A DNA stretch of 64,000 bases from Paraburkholderia ribeironis. GTDB taxonomy: Bacteria > Pseudomonadota > Gammaproteobacteria > Burkholderiales > Burkholderiaceae. Of this stretch, positions 36,033-46,797 are shown in pieces. The notes beneath the pieces were generated by a model that saw nothing but the letters and a program-made list of their open reading frames with translations, made no database searches and was not told the origin of the DNA. How positions within the stretch are numbered: the first letter of the stretch is position 1; each line of letters opens with the position of its first letter. The position numbers and the translations under genes were made by a program. Location: positions 1-64,000 of the forward strand of contig NZ_CYGX02000047.1 in the NCBI RefSeq assembly GCF_900019265.1, written 5' to 3'.

Positions 36033-37571
36033 ATGTCCTCTGTCTCCTCGCCGGCGAGCGCAGCCGCACCGCTCAACCGGCCCATGATCACCATCTCGAT
36101 CATGCTCGCGACGCTGATCCAGACGCTCGACAGCACGATCGCCAACGTGGCGCTGCCGCATATGCAGGGTGCGCTGTCCGCGTCGCAGGATGAGATCACC
36201 TGGGTGCTGACCTCGTACATCGTCGCCGCCGCGATCGCCACGCCGCTCACCGGCTGGCTGTCCGACCGGCTGAGCGTGAAGCGCCTGCTGATCGTCGCGA
36301 TCGGCGGCTTCACTGTGTCGTCGGCGCTGTGCGGGTTGTCTGAAACGCTGACGCAGATTGTTGCGTCGCGCTTGCTGCAAGGGATATTCGGTGCGTCGCT
36401 GGTGCCGCTGTCGCAGTCCATCCTGCTCGACATCAATCCGCGCGAAAAGCAGGGCCAGGCGATGGCGGTGTGGGGCATGGGCGTGATGGTCGGACCGATT
36501 CTCGGTCCGACGCTGGGCGGCTGGCTCACCGACAGCTACAACTGGCGCTGGGTGTTCTTCATCAACGTGCCAATCGGCGCGTTCGCGCTGTTCGGCGTGG
36601 CGACCTTCCTGCCCACGCGCGAGCCCAAACACGACGTCAAGTTCGACGCGTTCGGCTTCATCACGCTCGGTCTGGCGATCGGCGCATTGCAGGCGCTGCT
36701 CGATCGCGGCGAACAGCTCGACTGGTTCGCGTCGACCGAAATCATCATCGAGGCGCTGGTCGCGGCGATCAGCTTCGCGTTCTTCCTCGTGCACACGGCG
36801 ACGGTCGGCGAGAAGTCGTTCTTCAAGTACAAGTTGCTGAAGGACCCGAACTTCGCGACCGGCACCTTCTTCATCTTCGTGATCGGCGCGGTGATGTACG
36901 CGACGCGTGCGTTGCTGCCACCGATGCTGCAAAGCCTGATGAACTACCCGGTCGCGACCACCGGCATCGTCACCGCGCCGAGCGGCGCGGGCACGATGGT
37001 CGCGATGCTGCTCGCCGGGCGCCTGCTGAAGCGGTTCGACGCGCGACTATTGCTGCTGGCCGGCTTTCTGATTTCGGCGTTCGCGTTGTGGCAGATGATG
37101 CAATACACGATCGTGCTGTCGGCGTCGGACATCATCTGGCCCGGCGTGATCCAGGGCTTCGGACTCGGTCTCGTGTTCGTGCCGCTGAGCGCGCTGACCT
37201 TCTCGACGCTCGCGCCGGAACTGCGCGCGGACGGCACCGCGACGTACAGCCTGATGCGCAATATTGGCAGCAGTATCGGCATTTCAATCGTGCAGACGCT
37301 GATGACGCGCAACACGCAAATCTCGCACGCGGATCTCGCGGCGAACGTCACGCCGTTCAATCCGGCGATCCAGCCGATGCTCCACAGCGGCTCGAACTAT
37401 GACATCGCGGCACTGAACGCGTCGATTACGCAGCAGGCGTCGATGATCGCTTATCTGAACGACTTCAAGCTGATGTTCATGGCGACGCTGCTAGTGATCC
37501 CGCTGTTGCTGTTGATTCGCCCTTCAGGCAGGGCGCCGGATGCGTCGGTGGCGCATGCCGCGATGGACTGA
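36033..37571 (+). CDS. DHA2-family multidrug efflux MFS transporter (EmrB-like)
   Basis: A 512-residue, 14-helix drug:H+ antiporter. The DHA2 hallmarks are TLIQTLDSTIANVALPHMQG in helix 1, GWLSDRLSVKRLL (motif A), and GPTLGGWLTDSYNWRWVFFINVPIG (motif C and following). The start at 36033 (MSSVSSP) follows the operator. No EmrA-type periplasmic adaptor is adjacent, so it either works alone or uses an adaptor encoded elsewhere. Regulation by the divergent MarR protein is likely. Confidence 0.92.
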   Translation: MSSVSSPASAAAPLNRPMITISIMLATLIQTLDSTIANVALPHMQGALSASQDEITWVLTSYIVAAAIATPLTGWLSDRLSVKRLLIVAIGGFTVSSALCGLSETLTQIVASRLLQGIFGASLVPLSQSILLDINPREKQGQAMAVWGMGVMVGPILGPTLGGWLTDSYNWRWVFFINVPIGAFALFGVATFLPTREPKHDVKFDAFGFITLGLAIGALQALLDRGEQLDWFASTEIIIEALVAAISFAFFLVHTATVGEKSFFKYKLLKDPNFATGTFFIFVIGAVMYATRALLPPMLQSLMNYPVATTGIVTAPSGAGTMVAMLLAGRLLKRFDARLLLLAGFLISAFALWQMMQYTIVLSASDIIWPGVIQGFGLGLVFVPLSALTFSTLAPELRADGTATYSLMRNIGSSIGISIVQTLMTRNTQISHADLAANVTPFNPAIQPMLHSGSNYDIAALNASITQQASMIAYLNDFKLMFMATLLVIPLLLLIRPSGRAPDASVAHAAMD

Positions 37572-37623
37572 TCGCCGCAACGCAAGAGCGTGAGCGAAAG
37601 CGGCTGCGCCTCGACAGCCCTCT

Positions 37624-38361
37624 TCATCCTTCGATCCGCCCACGCGTCACACCCAGCAACGACGCCATCGCCGCGCGCGCTGCCACGGCATCGCGATCGC
37701 GAATCGCGTCGAACACGGCTGTATGCTCGGCTAGCGACGCATTGAACACGTCCGCGCGTTTCGCGTTCAGCCGCAATTGCGCCTCGAGCGTGCGCTCGAT
37801 CAGCGTGCCGAGCGGAATCAGCAATTCGTTGCTGCACGCGGTCAACACGCTCAAGTGAAACTGCAGATCGGCACGCACCCATTCATCGACATTGCGCGCC
37901 GCCACCATCGCCGTATGGGCGGCCGCCAGCGCGCGAAACGTGTCGGCCGTGTGTGAAGCGGCCGCCAGACCCGCAGCGTATGGTTCGATCATCTCGCGCA
38001 TCTCCTGCAGCTTGAGCGCGAACGCCATCGGCTCGGCGACGCGCGAGTACCAATCGAGCAGGTCGACGTCGAGCAGGTTCCATGCGGGCTTCGGCCGCAC
38101 GCGCGTACCGACGCGCGGACGCGACTCAATCAGCCCTTTCGAGGTCAGCGTGCGCAGCGCCTCGCGCAACACGGTGCGGCTCACGCCGAACGTTTCCATC
38201 AACTCCGCTTCGCGCGGCAGGATCGAATCGGGCGCGTAGTCGCCGCGCAGAATCGCGGTCGCCAGCAAATGGGCGACTCGCCCATGCAGATCATGCTGAA
38301 TAGCTCTCTCCCAACGCCCTTGCGGCGCGATTGATGGCAAACCGGACCCCGCAGGAGCCAA
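37624..38361 (-). CDS. FadR-subfamily GntR regulator (probable galactonate regulator)
   Basis: A 245-residue regulator with an N-terminal winged helix (HGRVAHLLATAILRGDYAPDSILPREAELMETFGVSRTVLREALRTLTSKGLIESRPRVGTRV) and a C-terminal helical FCD ligand domain with metal-binding-type residues (DLQFHLSVLTACSNELL, EHTAVFDAI). It is divergent from galactonate dehydratase with an inverted repeat between them, so it probably acts like DgoR. The start at 38361 leaves a short leader of about 22 residues before the DNA-binding domain. Confidence 0.9.
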   Translation of the reverse strand: MAPAGSGLPSIAPQGRWERAIQHDLHGRVAHLLATAILRGDYAPDSILPREAELMETFGVSRTVLREALRTLTSKGLIESRPRVGTRVRPKPAWNLLDVDLLDWYSRVAEPMAFALKLQEMREMIEPYAAGLAAASHTADTFRALAAAHTAMVAARNVDEWVRADLQFHLSVLTACSNELLIPLGTLIERTLEAQLRLNAKRADVFNASLAEHTAVFDAIRDRDAVAARAAMASLLGVTRGRIEG

Positions 38362-38440
38362 GCCAGCCGTGCTGCGGTTGCGACGCCGCCGCCGCGATGG
38401 CGCCCGGCGACGACCGCCACCTGACCAATATGTGGTGAAT

Positions 38441-38458
38441 AATACTATTAATAGTACT
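38441..38458. promoter_or_regulatory. Candidate FadR/GntR-type operator
   Basis: A perfect 14-bp palindrome TACTATTAATAGTA (38443-38456) in an AT-rich patch between the regulator and dgoD. FadR-type proteins bind short AT-rich inverted repeats of this sort. Confidence 0.6.
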
Positions 38459-38532
38459 TAAATGCGCTTTGTTGTAGCATGTAGTCCTCGAAATTTTTTC
38501 GCCGCCGGCCAAGCCGCAAGGAGACATACCTC

Positions 38533-39681
38533 ATGAAAATCACCAAGCTCGAAACCTTCATCGTTCCGCCGCGCTGGTGCTTCCTGAAGATCGAGACCGA
38601 CGAGGGCATCGTCGGCTGGGGCGAGCCCGTGGTCGAAGGCCGCGCACACACGGTCGCCGCCGCGGTGGACGAACTGGCCGATTATCTGATCGGCAAAGAC
38701 CCGCTGCTGATCGAAGATCACTGGCAGGTGATGTACCGCGCAGGCTTTTACCGCGGCGGCCCGATCACGATGAGCGCGATTGCCGGCGTCGACCAGGCGT
38801 TGTGGGACATCAAGGGCAAACATCATGGCGTGCCGGTCCATGCGCTGCTCGGCGGCCAGGTGCGCAACAGGATCAAGGTGTATTCGTGGATCGGCGGCGA
38901 CCGTCCGAGCGACGTCGCCAACAACGCGCGAGCGGTGGTCGAACGCGGCTTCAAGGCCGTGAAGATGAACGGCTCCGAAGAACTGCAGATCATCGACACC
39001 TTCGACAAGGTGCAAGGCGTGATCAACAACGTCGCGGCGGTACGCGAGGCGGTCGGCCCGAACATCGGCATCGGCGTGGACTTCCACGGCCGCGTGCACA
39101 AGCCGATGGCGAAGGTGCTGGCAAAAGAGCTCGACCCGTACAAGCTGCTCTTCATCGAAGAGCCGGTTCTGTCGGAGAACGCGGAAGCGCTGCGCGACAT
39201 CGTCAATCAGACCAACACGCCGATCGCATTGGGCGAGCGTCTGTATTCGCGTTGGGACTTCAAGCACATTCTGTCGGGCGGCTATGTCGACATCATCCAG
39301 CCGGACGCGTCGCACGCGGGCGGGATCACCGAATGCCGCAAGATCGCGTCGATGGCCGAAGCGTACGACGTCGCACTCGCGCTGCATTGCCCGCTCGGTC
39401 CGATCGCGCTCGCCACCTGCCTGCAGATCGACGCGGTGAGCTACAACGCGTTTATCCAGGAGCAGAGCCTCGGCATTCACTACAACCAGGGCAACGACCT
39501 GCTCGACTACATCAAGAATCCGGAAGTCTTCAAATACGAAGACGGCTTCGTGTCGATCCCGCAAGGTCCTGGCCTCGGTATCGAGGTCAACGAAGAGAAG
39601 GTGCGCGAGATGGCCAAGGTCGGCCATCGCTGGCGCAATCCGGTGTGGCGCCACGCGGACGGCAGCGTCGCCGAATGGTGA
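38533..39681 (+). CDS. dgoD: D-galactonate dehydratase
   Basis: Enolase-superfamily enzyme that dehydrates D-galactonate to 2-dehydro-3-deoxy-galactonate. The 382-residue protein keeps the residues known for E. coli DgoD at the same numbers: metal ligands D183, E209 and E235, and catalytic H185 and H285 (VDFHGR, FIEEP, LGERLYSR, LHCPLGP). An AAGGAGA ribosome site precedes the start. The kinase, aldolase and transporter of the pathway are not adjacent, so the pathway must be completed elsewhere. Confidence 0.95.
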   Translation: MKITKLETFIVPPRWCFLKIETDEGIVGWGEPVVEGRAHTVAAAVDELADYLIGKDPLLIEDHWQVMYRAGFYRGGPITMSAIAGVDQALWDIKGKHHGVPVHALLGGQVRNRIKVYSWIGGDRPSDVANNARAVVERGFKAVKMNGSEELQIIDTFDKVQGVINNVAAVREAVGPNIGIGVDFHGRVHKPMAKVLAKELDPYKLLFIEEPVLSENAEALRDIVNQTNTPIALGERLYSRWDFKHILSGGYVDIIQPDASHAGGITECRKIASMAEAYDVALALHCPLGPIALATCLQIDAVSYNAFIQEQSLGIHYNQGNDLLDYIKNPEVFKYEDGFVSIPQGPGLGIEVNEEKVREMAKVGHRWRNPVWRHADGSVAEW

Positions 39682-40010
39682 TCGCGTGAACGAACGCCGC
39701 CTGCGGGCGGCGTTTCTGTTTGCATGTTTCGTTTTGTGTTTTACGTCTCGTCGGCCGACTGGTTCGAGATGCGCGCCGCGCCATTGGACAAATCATCATG
39801 CGCGCGCTCGGCATAGTCGGCGTGTGGTCCTCTCTGTTCGTCGTGGGCACGATCGAGCGGCTTCGCCCACACCGTGCGCGAAGCCGCTCCGCCGTGGCTC
39901 ACGCAACGCTTATCCAGCCCGACTGACGCGCCGATTGTTCGGCATCAGACATACGCATGGCCCGCTTTCCGCTCAAATGCATGCAAACGACAGATGCATC
40001 GGGGCACATC
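39682..40010. other. dgoD downstream region
   Basis: 329 bp with the dgoD terminator near its start. I see no supportable gene; an Arg-rich plus-strand frame looks like composition. Confidence 0.5.
39693..39716 (+). terminator. Terminator after dgoD
   Basis: AACGCCGCC (39693-39701), loop TGCG, GGCGGCGTT (39706-39714), followed by a T-rich stretch. Confidence 0.8.
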
Positions 40011-40313
40011 ATGGGCGAATTCCTTCCTGACTATCTGATCCGCGAACAGGCCGCGGTCGGCGCACTGGTCGCGTTCGGGCTGCTGCGCCTCTTCGGCGCG
40101 ATGCTGGCTTACGAACACGGCTGGCGCATCCCCGTGCTCGAGAGATGTTTCATTGCCGCCGCGCTCGTGTATTGTCTGCCGCAGCTTTATGATCTGCTAG
40201 CGCATACGTACGGCGCGCGAGCGGCCAGCGCCGAACTCGAAGGCAAAGTCGCGGGCTGCGCGATCGCGCTCTTCTGCGCGCCGATCCTCGGCCATCGGCT
40301 CGGCTTCGAATGA
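40011..40313 (+). CDS. Small membrane protein of unknown function
   Basis: A 100-residue protein with three hydrophobic segments (about AAVGALVAFGLLRLFGAML, CFIAAALVYCLPQLYDLLA and KVAGCAIALFCAPILGHRLG). The frame is open to an ATG at 39957, but 40011 (MGEFLPD) begins closer to the first helix. No family is recognised. A strong terminator follows on the same strand, which supports a real transcript. Confidence 0.6.
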   Translation: MGEFLPDYLIREQAAVGALVAFGLLRLFGAMLAYEHGWRIPVLERCFIAAALVYCLPQLYDLLAHTYGARAASAELEGKVAGCAIALFCAPILGHRLGFE

Positions 40314-40416
40314 GCGGATTCCTCAAACGGATTGGTGGGCATGCAACTGGCGAAGAACAGCGACGGATCTACTGACATCACCAGCCGATCGTAGCGCCCG
40401 TGGCGACCGCGGGCAT

Positions 40417-40449
40417 TGCGCCGCACGCTTTGCCGTGCGGCGCATTTTT
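40417..40449 (+). terminator. Intrinsic terminator
   Basis: TGCGCCGCAC (40417-40426) pairs with GTGCGGCGCA (40435-40444), followed by TTTTT. It terminates the small membrane protein gene and lies about 80 bp beyond the convergent copD stop. Confidence 0.85.
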
Positions 40450-40526
40450 ATGCAGCGGGTTTGTTGGAGCGGTGACACGCGACGCACGCACCGGCGAGGC
40501 GCGTCGTCGATCCTGATCCAGCGCCG

Positions 40527-41456
40527 TTACCCTAGCGCCGCGTACCCCGGCACGATATGCGCCAACACGGCCGCCGCGGTGAACACGCCGAGCATTGCCA
40601 GCGCTTCCAGATAGAGCACGTTGACGAAGGTATGCGCATCCATCGTCGAAGCCGTGCGGCGCAGGCGTGGCAGCGCCGAGAATCGGTTGAGTCCGCCGAG
40701 GACCAGCGCCAGCGCGACGAGCACGAGCTTCAGCATCAACACATGGCCCCATGTGCTGAACTGAAGCGCTTCGAACGAGCCCCCCGACCCCCGCACCGCG
40801 TTGAAGATGCCAGACAGCAGCACGAATGCCACCGACACCAGCGATACCTTCGATACCTGGGTCGCCGTGCGGATCAGCATCCCGCGTGCGGTCGACGCGC
40901 CAAGCGCCGGCAGCACCGCGAGCCCGGCCACCATCGCCAGCCCGCCCCACACGCTGGTCACGAGCACGTGCAGCGTTTGCGTGCCGATCGCCGCCGAGGC
41001 CACGCCGGCATCGGCCGCGTGTCCGAGCGACGCCTTGCCCGCCGCGACCGCGATCACCGCGAGCCATAAGAGCGCATTGCGCAGCATGCCCGTATGACTG
41101 GCCATGGCCGTGCCGAGCAGCACCACCGCTCCGGCAAACGCGACGCTCCAGCCGTAGCCGACATGGGTCTGCGTCAGAACGGTCGGCACCACGCCGAGCG
41201 CGGCCGGCAGCGCGACGCCACTCATCGACGCCGCCTGATACAGCAGCCAGCCGAGGTCCGCGAGAATCAGCACGACGCTGGCGGTCAGCATCGAACGTTG
41301 CGCGCGCAGCCAGCCTGGGCGCGCGGGTGAGGTCGTCTGCTGAGCGTCTTTCGCGAGCCACGCGCCGAGCAGCGCCGAACCCACGGCAAACGCAAACGCG
41401 ATATTCATGAGCGCGGCCATGGCGACCTGCCCGATCCACAGTCCGTCGACGCTCAT
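40527..41456 (-). CDS. copD: Copper resistance protein CopD family
   Basis: A 309-residue inner-membrane protein with about eight helices and the CopD core in the C-terminal half (TQTLHVLVTSVWGGLAMVAGLAVLP, FSTWGHVLMLKLVLVALALVLGGLNRFSALPRL). CopD works with periplasmic CopC in copper uptake or handling. The start at 41456 (MSVDGLWIG) overlaps the copC stop by 4 bp. The His residues at H-V-L in helix 5 and WGHVL are plausible copper ligands. Confidence 0.9.
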   Translation of the reverse strand: MSVDGLWIGQVAMAALMNIAFAFAVGSALLGAWLAKDAQQTTSPARPGWLRAQRSMLTASVVLILADLGWLLYQAASMSGVALPAALGVVPTVLTQTHVGYGWSVAFAGAVVLLGTAMASHTGMLRNALLWLAVIAVAAGKASLGHAADAGVASAAIGTQTLHVLVTSVWGGLAMVAGLAVLPALGASTARGMLIRTATQVSKVSLVSVAFVLLSGIFNAVRGSGGSFEALQFSTWGHVLMLKLVLVALALVLGGLNRFSALPRLRRTASTMDAHTFVNVLYLEALAMLGVFTAAAVLAHIVPGYAALG

Positions 41457-41830
41457 TTGACGTTGAACGCGAAATCGCCTTGGGTACGGTGACCATCCGT
41501 GGCAACCGCGATCCAGTTCACCGCAAAGCGGCCGGTGCTCAACTGCGGCAGACGCATACGCATGACCTTGGCATCCTGGCTGTCCACTTCGGATGCGGCT
41601 GGCGCGACCGCCTTGCCGCGTGCATCGGCGATCGCGATCTTGCTGAACGCCGGCTCGAGCGGTTCGGTGAAGTGGATCGTCACTTCGGTCGGCGCAACGA
41701 CTTCGGCGTTGGCCGCCGGCGCGCTCGACGCCAGATGCGCATGCGCGAATGCGCCGGACGTCGCGACCAGCGCCACGGCGCCGAGCATCAACGCACGCAG
41801 CGCCGGACGGGAAAATTGGAATAGCTTCAT
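41453..41830 (-). CDS. copC: Copper-binding periplasmic protein CopC
   Basis: A 125-residue protein with a signal peptide cut at AFA/H, so the mature chain begins with H30, the N-terminal histidine that binds Cu(II) in CopC proteins. Later motifs are VTIHFTEPLEPAFSKI and the C-terminal DGHRTQGDFAFNV, holding the second His. The start at 41830 (MKLFQF) begins the signal peptide. It is coupled to copD by a 4-bp overlap. Confidence 0.93.
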   Translation of the reverse strand: MKLFQFSRPALRALMLGAVALVATSGAFAHAHLASSAPAANAEVVAPTEVTIHFTEPLEPAFSKIAIADARGKAVAPAASEVDSQDAKVMRMRLPQLSTGRFAVNWIAVATDGHRTQGDFAFNVK

Positions 41831-42208
41831 GTTGGGACGATAGCTGGTGGACAGATAAACGGTGGGCGTCGAGCCGGAGCAAGCCTGGGTACGGCGGCGG
41901 CCGGCGAGCCCGGAAGTGTACGCTTCGATGGTTCGCGTGCACATCGGTTCAACCTGCTTTGTCGAATGAGATGCAACCAGATGCAACGAGTGCGGTAGCA
42001 GTGGCGCCTGCATTGCAAATTCGAGATGGCACCCACACCACCCGAAGCCATGTTGCGCGTCAAACTGTCGCATGCCTGTCACACCGGGAGCCTTCTCTTA
42101 TGTGACAAATGGTCACCACTACCCTTCGATGATAGAATGCTGCGTCGCCGCAGCGCCGGCTACCCTTCACACCGAGCCGCTCGAAGTTCGGTCAGGTCCC
42201 CGATTTTG
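41831..42208. other. Divergent copC / cytochrome c promoter region
   Basis: 378 bp between divergent genes. A TAGAAT -10-like box lies at about 42133-42138 ahead of the cytochrome gene. No gene is supportable; the minus-strand frame upstream of copC is an open shadow. Confidence 0.5.
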
Positions 42209-42940
42209 ATGGAGTTACGCGTGTCTTCAAGACGCCTCTTCCGCCCGTTGCTCGCCCTTCTGTTGATCGGCTCTGCGGGTGTCTATAGCGCTGCGAAAGC
42301 GCAGACTCAACCGAAGGCCCCCGACACGATGGAAGCGCGCGTGCAAGGTTGCACCGCCTGCCATGGCGCCCACGGGCAAGGTACGGACAATGACTACTTC
42401 CCGCGCCTCGCGGGCAAGCCGGCCGACTACCTCTACAACCAGTTGCAGAACTTCCGTGAAGGGCGCCGCAAGTACCCGCCGATGAACTACCTCGTCACGT
42501 ATCTTTCTGACGACTACCTTCACAAGATCGCCGCGTACTTCTCGCAACAGCGTCCGCCGTATCCGCAGCCGGCCAAGCCGACAGTGTCGGCGGCCACGCT
42601 CGCTCGCGGCGAGCAGATCGTGCTGAACGGCGACGCATCGAAGCAGATTCCGGCTTGCGTGGCCTGCCACGGCAAGGCTCTGACGGGTATGGAACCGGCT
42701 ATTCCGGGTCTCGTCGGTCTGCACTCCGATTACATGAGCGCGCAGCTTGGCGCATGGCGCTCGGGCTCGCGTCACGCGATCGCCCCTGATTGCATGCACA
42801 CCGTCGCCACGCGTCTGACCGACGAAGACGTGAACGCCGTTGCGGCATGGCTTGCCACGCAGCGGGCCCCACAAAACCCCGTGCCGGCTCCGGCCCGCTC
42901 GTTGAAGACTCCGCTTGCCTGCGGCAGCGCACCGCAATAA
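42209..42940 (+). CDS. Di-haem cytochrome c4-like protein
   Basis: A 243-residue periplasmic protein with a signal sequence (about residues 12-31) and two haem c sites, CTACH (48-52) and CVACH (150-154). The two similar halves with PRLAGKPADYLYNQLQNFREG and PGLVGLHSDYMSAQLGAWRSG match cytochrome c4 architecture. Candidate axial Met residues follow each site. It likely passes electrons to a terminal oxidase. The next gene, another cytochrome c, begins 21 bp later. Confidence 0.9.
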   Translation: MELRVSSRRLFRPLLALLLIGSAGVYSAAKAQTQPKAPDTMEARVQGCTACHGAHGQGTDNDYFPRLAGKPADYLYNQLQNFREGRRKYPPMNYLVTYLSDDYLHKIAAYFSQQRPPYPQPAKPTVSAATLARGEQIVLNGDASKQIPACVACHGKALTGMEPAIPGLVGLHSDYMSAQLGAWRSGSRHAIAPDCMHTVATRLTDEDVNAVAAWLATQRAPQNPVPAPARSLKTPLACGSAPQ

Positions 42941-42961
42941 GGCACCGGGAGAGACACTCAA

Positions 42962-44260
42962 ATGAAACGCAAGTCTTTGTTCGCTCTTTCAGCCGTCGTC
43001 GTGGCGGCGGCTGCCGCGCTCGTTCCGGTCCTCTGGTCGGGCGGCGACAATCTGCATAACGGCACGGCCATGGCGGCCACGCCCGCCGACCAGGCGGCAC
43101 TGATCAAGAAGGGCGAGTACCTCGCCCGCGCAGGCGACTGTATCGCATGCCACACGGTGCGCGGCGGCAAGCAGTTCGCCGGCGGCCTGCCGATGGCCAC
43201 GCCGTTCGGCACGATGTTCACGCCGAACATCACGCCCGACGACCAGTACGGCATCGGCAAGTGGACCCAGGACGACTTCTATCGCGCGATGCACACCGGC
43301 CGCTCGAAAGACGGCAGCCTGCTGTATCCGGGCTTCCCGTTCACGAGCTACACGAAAGTCACGCGCGCCGACTCGGACGCGATCTACGCATTCCTGCGCT
43401 CGGTCCCGCCGGTCAACGTGCCGAGCCGTCCGCACGAACTGAAATTCCCGTTCAACCAGCGCAACATGCTGATCGGCTGGCGCACGCTGTTCTTCCGCGA
43501 AGGCGAGTTCAAGCCTGATCCGACCAAGTCGGTCGAATGGAACCGCGGCGCTTACCTGATCGAAGGCCTCGGCCACTGCGGCATGTGCCACACGTCGATC
43601 AACGCCATGGGTGGCCCGGTCAATTCGGCGGCGTTTGCCGGTGGCCTGATTCCGCTGCAGAACTGGTACGCGCCGTCGCTGACGTCGAACCGGGAAGCCG
43701 GCCTCGGCGACTGGGAGATCAAGGACATCGCCGACCTGCTGAAGACCGGCGTGTCCAATCGTGGCGCGGTGTTCGGTCCGATGGCTGAAGTGGTCCACAA
43801 CAGCCTGCAGTACATGTCCGACGAAGACATCAACGCGATGGCCACGTACCTGAAGACGATCCCGCAAAAGAGCGAAGCGCCTGAACCGATGCAGCTCGAA
43901 ACGTCGGAAAAGTTCGGTGGCGAGCTGTTGAAGCAAGGTCAGAAGATCTACGCTGACAACTGCGCGAAGTGCCACGCGGAAAATGGTCTGGGCCAGCCGC
44001 CGGCTTTCCCGCCGCTCGCGAACAACCAGTCGATCCAGATGCCGTCGGCGGTCAACCCGATCCGTATGGTGCTCAACGGCGGCTATCCGCCGAGCACGGA
44101 TGCCAACCCGCATCCGTATGGCATGCCGCCGTTCGCGCAGTCGCTGTCGAATCAGGAAGTCGCGGCGGTCGTGACGTACATCCGTATGTCCTGGGGCAAC
44201 CACGGCACCGCCGTGTCGCCGCAGCAAGTGGCCGATCTGCGTTCGGCGCCGCTCGACTAA
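42962..44260 (+). CDS. Tri-haem cytochrome c (membrane dehydrogenase cytochrome-subunit type)
   Basis: A 432-residue periplasmic protein anchored or exported by an N-terminal helix (residues 7-24). Three haem c sites are present: CIACH (60-64), CGMCH (205-209) and CAKCH (333-337). The layout matches cytochrome subunits of alcohol and gluconate/sorbitol dehydrogenases. No flavin or quinoprotein dehydrogenase subunit is beside it, so its partner is unclear. It is in one transcript with the di-haem cytochrome. Confidence 0.9.
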   Translation: MKRKSLFALSAVVVAAAAALVPVLWSGGDNLHNGTAMAATPADQAALIKKGEYLARAGDCIACHTVRGGKQFAGGLPMATPFGTMFTPNITPDDQYGIGKWTQDDFYRAMHTGRSKDGSLLYPGFPFTSYTKVTRADSDAIYAFLRSVPPVNVPSRPHELKFPFNQRNMLIGWRTLFFREGEFKPDPTKSVEWNRGAYLIEGLGHCGMCHTSINAMGGPVNSAAFAGGLIPLQNWYAPSLTSNREAGLGDWEIKDIADLLKTGVSNRGAVFGPMAEVVHNSLQYMSDEDINAMATYLKTIPQKSEAPEPMQLETSEKFGGELLKQGQKIYADNCAKCHAENGLGQPPAFPPLANNQSIQMPSAVNPIRMVLNGGYPPSTDANPHPYGMPPFAQSLSNQEVAAVVTYIRMSWGNHGTAVSPQQVADLRSAPLD

Positions 44261-44279
44261 GCAGCGTCCGTTGTACCCG

Positions 44280-44321
44280 GGGCGCGGCCTGCGAAATTCG
44301 CGGCCGCGCCCTTCGTTTTTT
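44280..44321 (+). terminator. Terminator after cytochrome c operon
   Basis: GGGCGCGGCC (44280-44289) pairs with GGCCGCGCCC (44302-44311), followed by TTCGTTTTTT. Confidence 0.85.
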
Positions 44322-44392
44322 CAGGACCGGTATCATGTGGGCACTTATGTCGTTGTTTTTGTCCTTGTGAAACCGGGTGGGAGGAAAGAGTC

Positions 44393-45013
44393 GTGCATGT
44401 CGGGGAGCGTTTGAACAGCATCACCCATCTCGTCGGCGCCGTGCTGTCGGTGATGGGTCTTGCGACGCTCGTCACGATGGGCGCGCTCGACGGCGACGCG
44501 TACAAGGTGGTCAGCTTCAGCGTGTACGGTGCGATGCTGTTCGTGCTGTATGCTATCTCGACGCTCTACCACAGCGTGCGCAGTCCGCGTGCAAAATCGG
44601 TCCTGCAGAAATGCGACCATTCGGCGATCTACCTGCTGATCGCCGGCAGCTACACCCCGTTCACCCTTGTGACGTTGCGCGGACCGTGGGGCTGGTCGCT
44701 ATTCGGTGTGAGCTGGGGGCTTGCCGCGCTTGGCATCGTGCAGGAACTGACGCTCGGGCGACGCACCCGCAGCGTTTCGATGGTGCTGTATGTATTGATG
44801 GGATGGCTCGCGCTCGTAGCCGTCCGCCCGCTGCTGCAAGCGTTACCGGCGGCGGGCACCGCGTGGCTCGTGGCCGGCGGAGTCATCTACAGCGCCGGCA
44901 TCTACTTCTTTATCAACGACGAGCGCATCCGCCACGGACATGGTATCTGGCACCTGTTCGTACTGGCGGGCAGTCTGTGTCAATTCGTCAGTGTCGCGCG
45001 CTACGTCGCGTGA
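44393..45013 (+). CDS. Hemolysin III family (YqfA/PAQR-like) membrane protein
   Basis: A 206-residue membrane protein with about seven helices. PAQR-type motifs are visible: ERLNSITHLVGAVLS in helix 1, STLYHS after helix 2, KCDHSAIYLLIAGSYTP, and the C-terminal HGHGIWHLFVLAGS. Despite the name, a haemolytic role is not established for this family; a metal-dependent hydrolase-like site is likely. The start is GTG at 44393, preceded by GGAGGA (44380-44385). Confidence 0.9.
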   Translation: MHVGERLNSITHLVGAVLSVMGLATLVTMGALDGDAYKVVSFSVYGAMLFVLYAISTLYHSVRSPRAKSVLQKCDHSAIYLLIAGSYTPFTLVTLRGPWGWSLFGVSWGLAALGIVQELTLGRRTRSVSMVLYVLMGWLALVAVRPLLQALPAAGTAWLVAGGVIYSAGIYFFINDERIRHGHGIWHLFVLAGSLCQFVSVARYVA

Positions 45014-45225
45014 CATCCCACGGCGACGAAATGCAACTTAAGGCCAGTCAACGTGTCTGCATAGCGCGTTGAAGCATTCGGCACATGTTTGAGCGTGCCG
45101 CCGATTTCTCAGCGACCGGAACTGGGCTTGGGCCTCGAGTGCGCCATGCGGGCGTGTTCATGCCGCGTTGATGCCTGCCTGGGCCCATTCGTGCCGTTCG
45201 CGAAACTGCATTGCAAAGAGCTTCT

Positions 45226-46749
<1,524 letters not shown>

Positions 46750-46797
46750 GCTGCGAGGAGGCCGCCCGCTCGCCAGCCGTCGTCCGTCGTCGAGGGA

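Noticed and set aside
36944..37360. Minus-strand frame within the EmrB pump
   Set aside because: Antisense shadow of a conserved transporter.
39957..40313. Longer start for the small membrane protein
   Set aside because: The extra 18 residues are not hydrophobic and 40011 gives a more compact protein; neither is proven.
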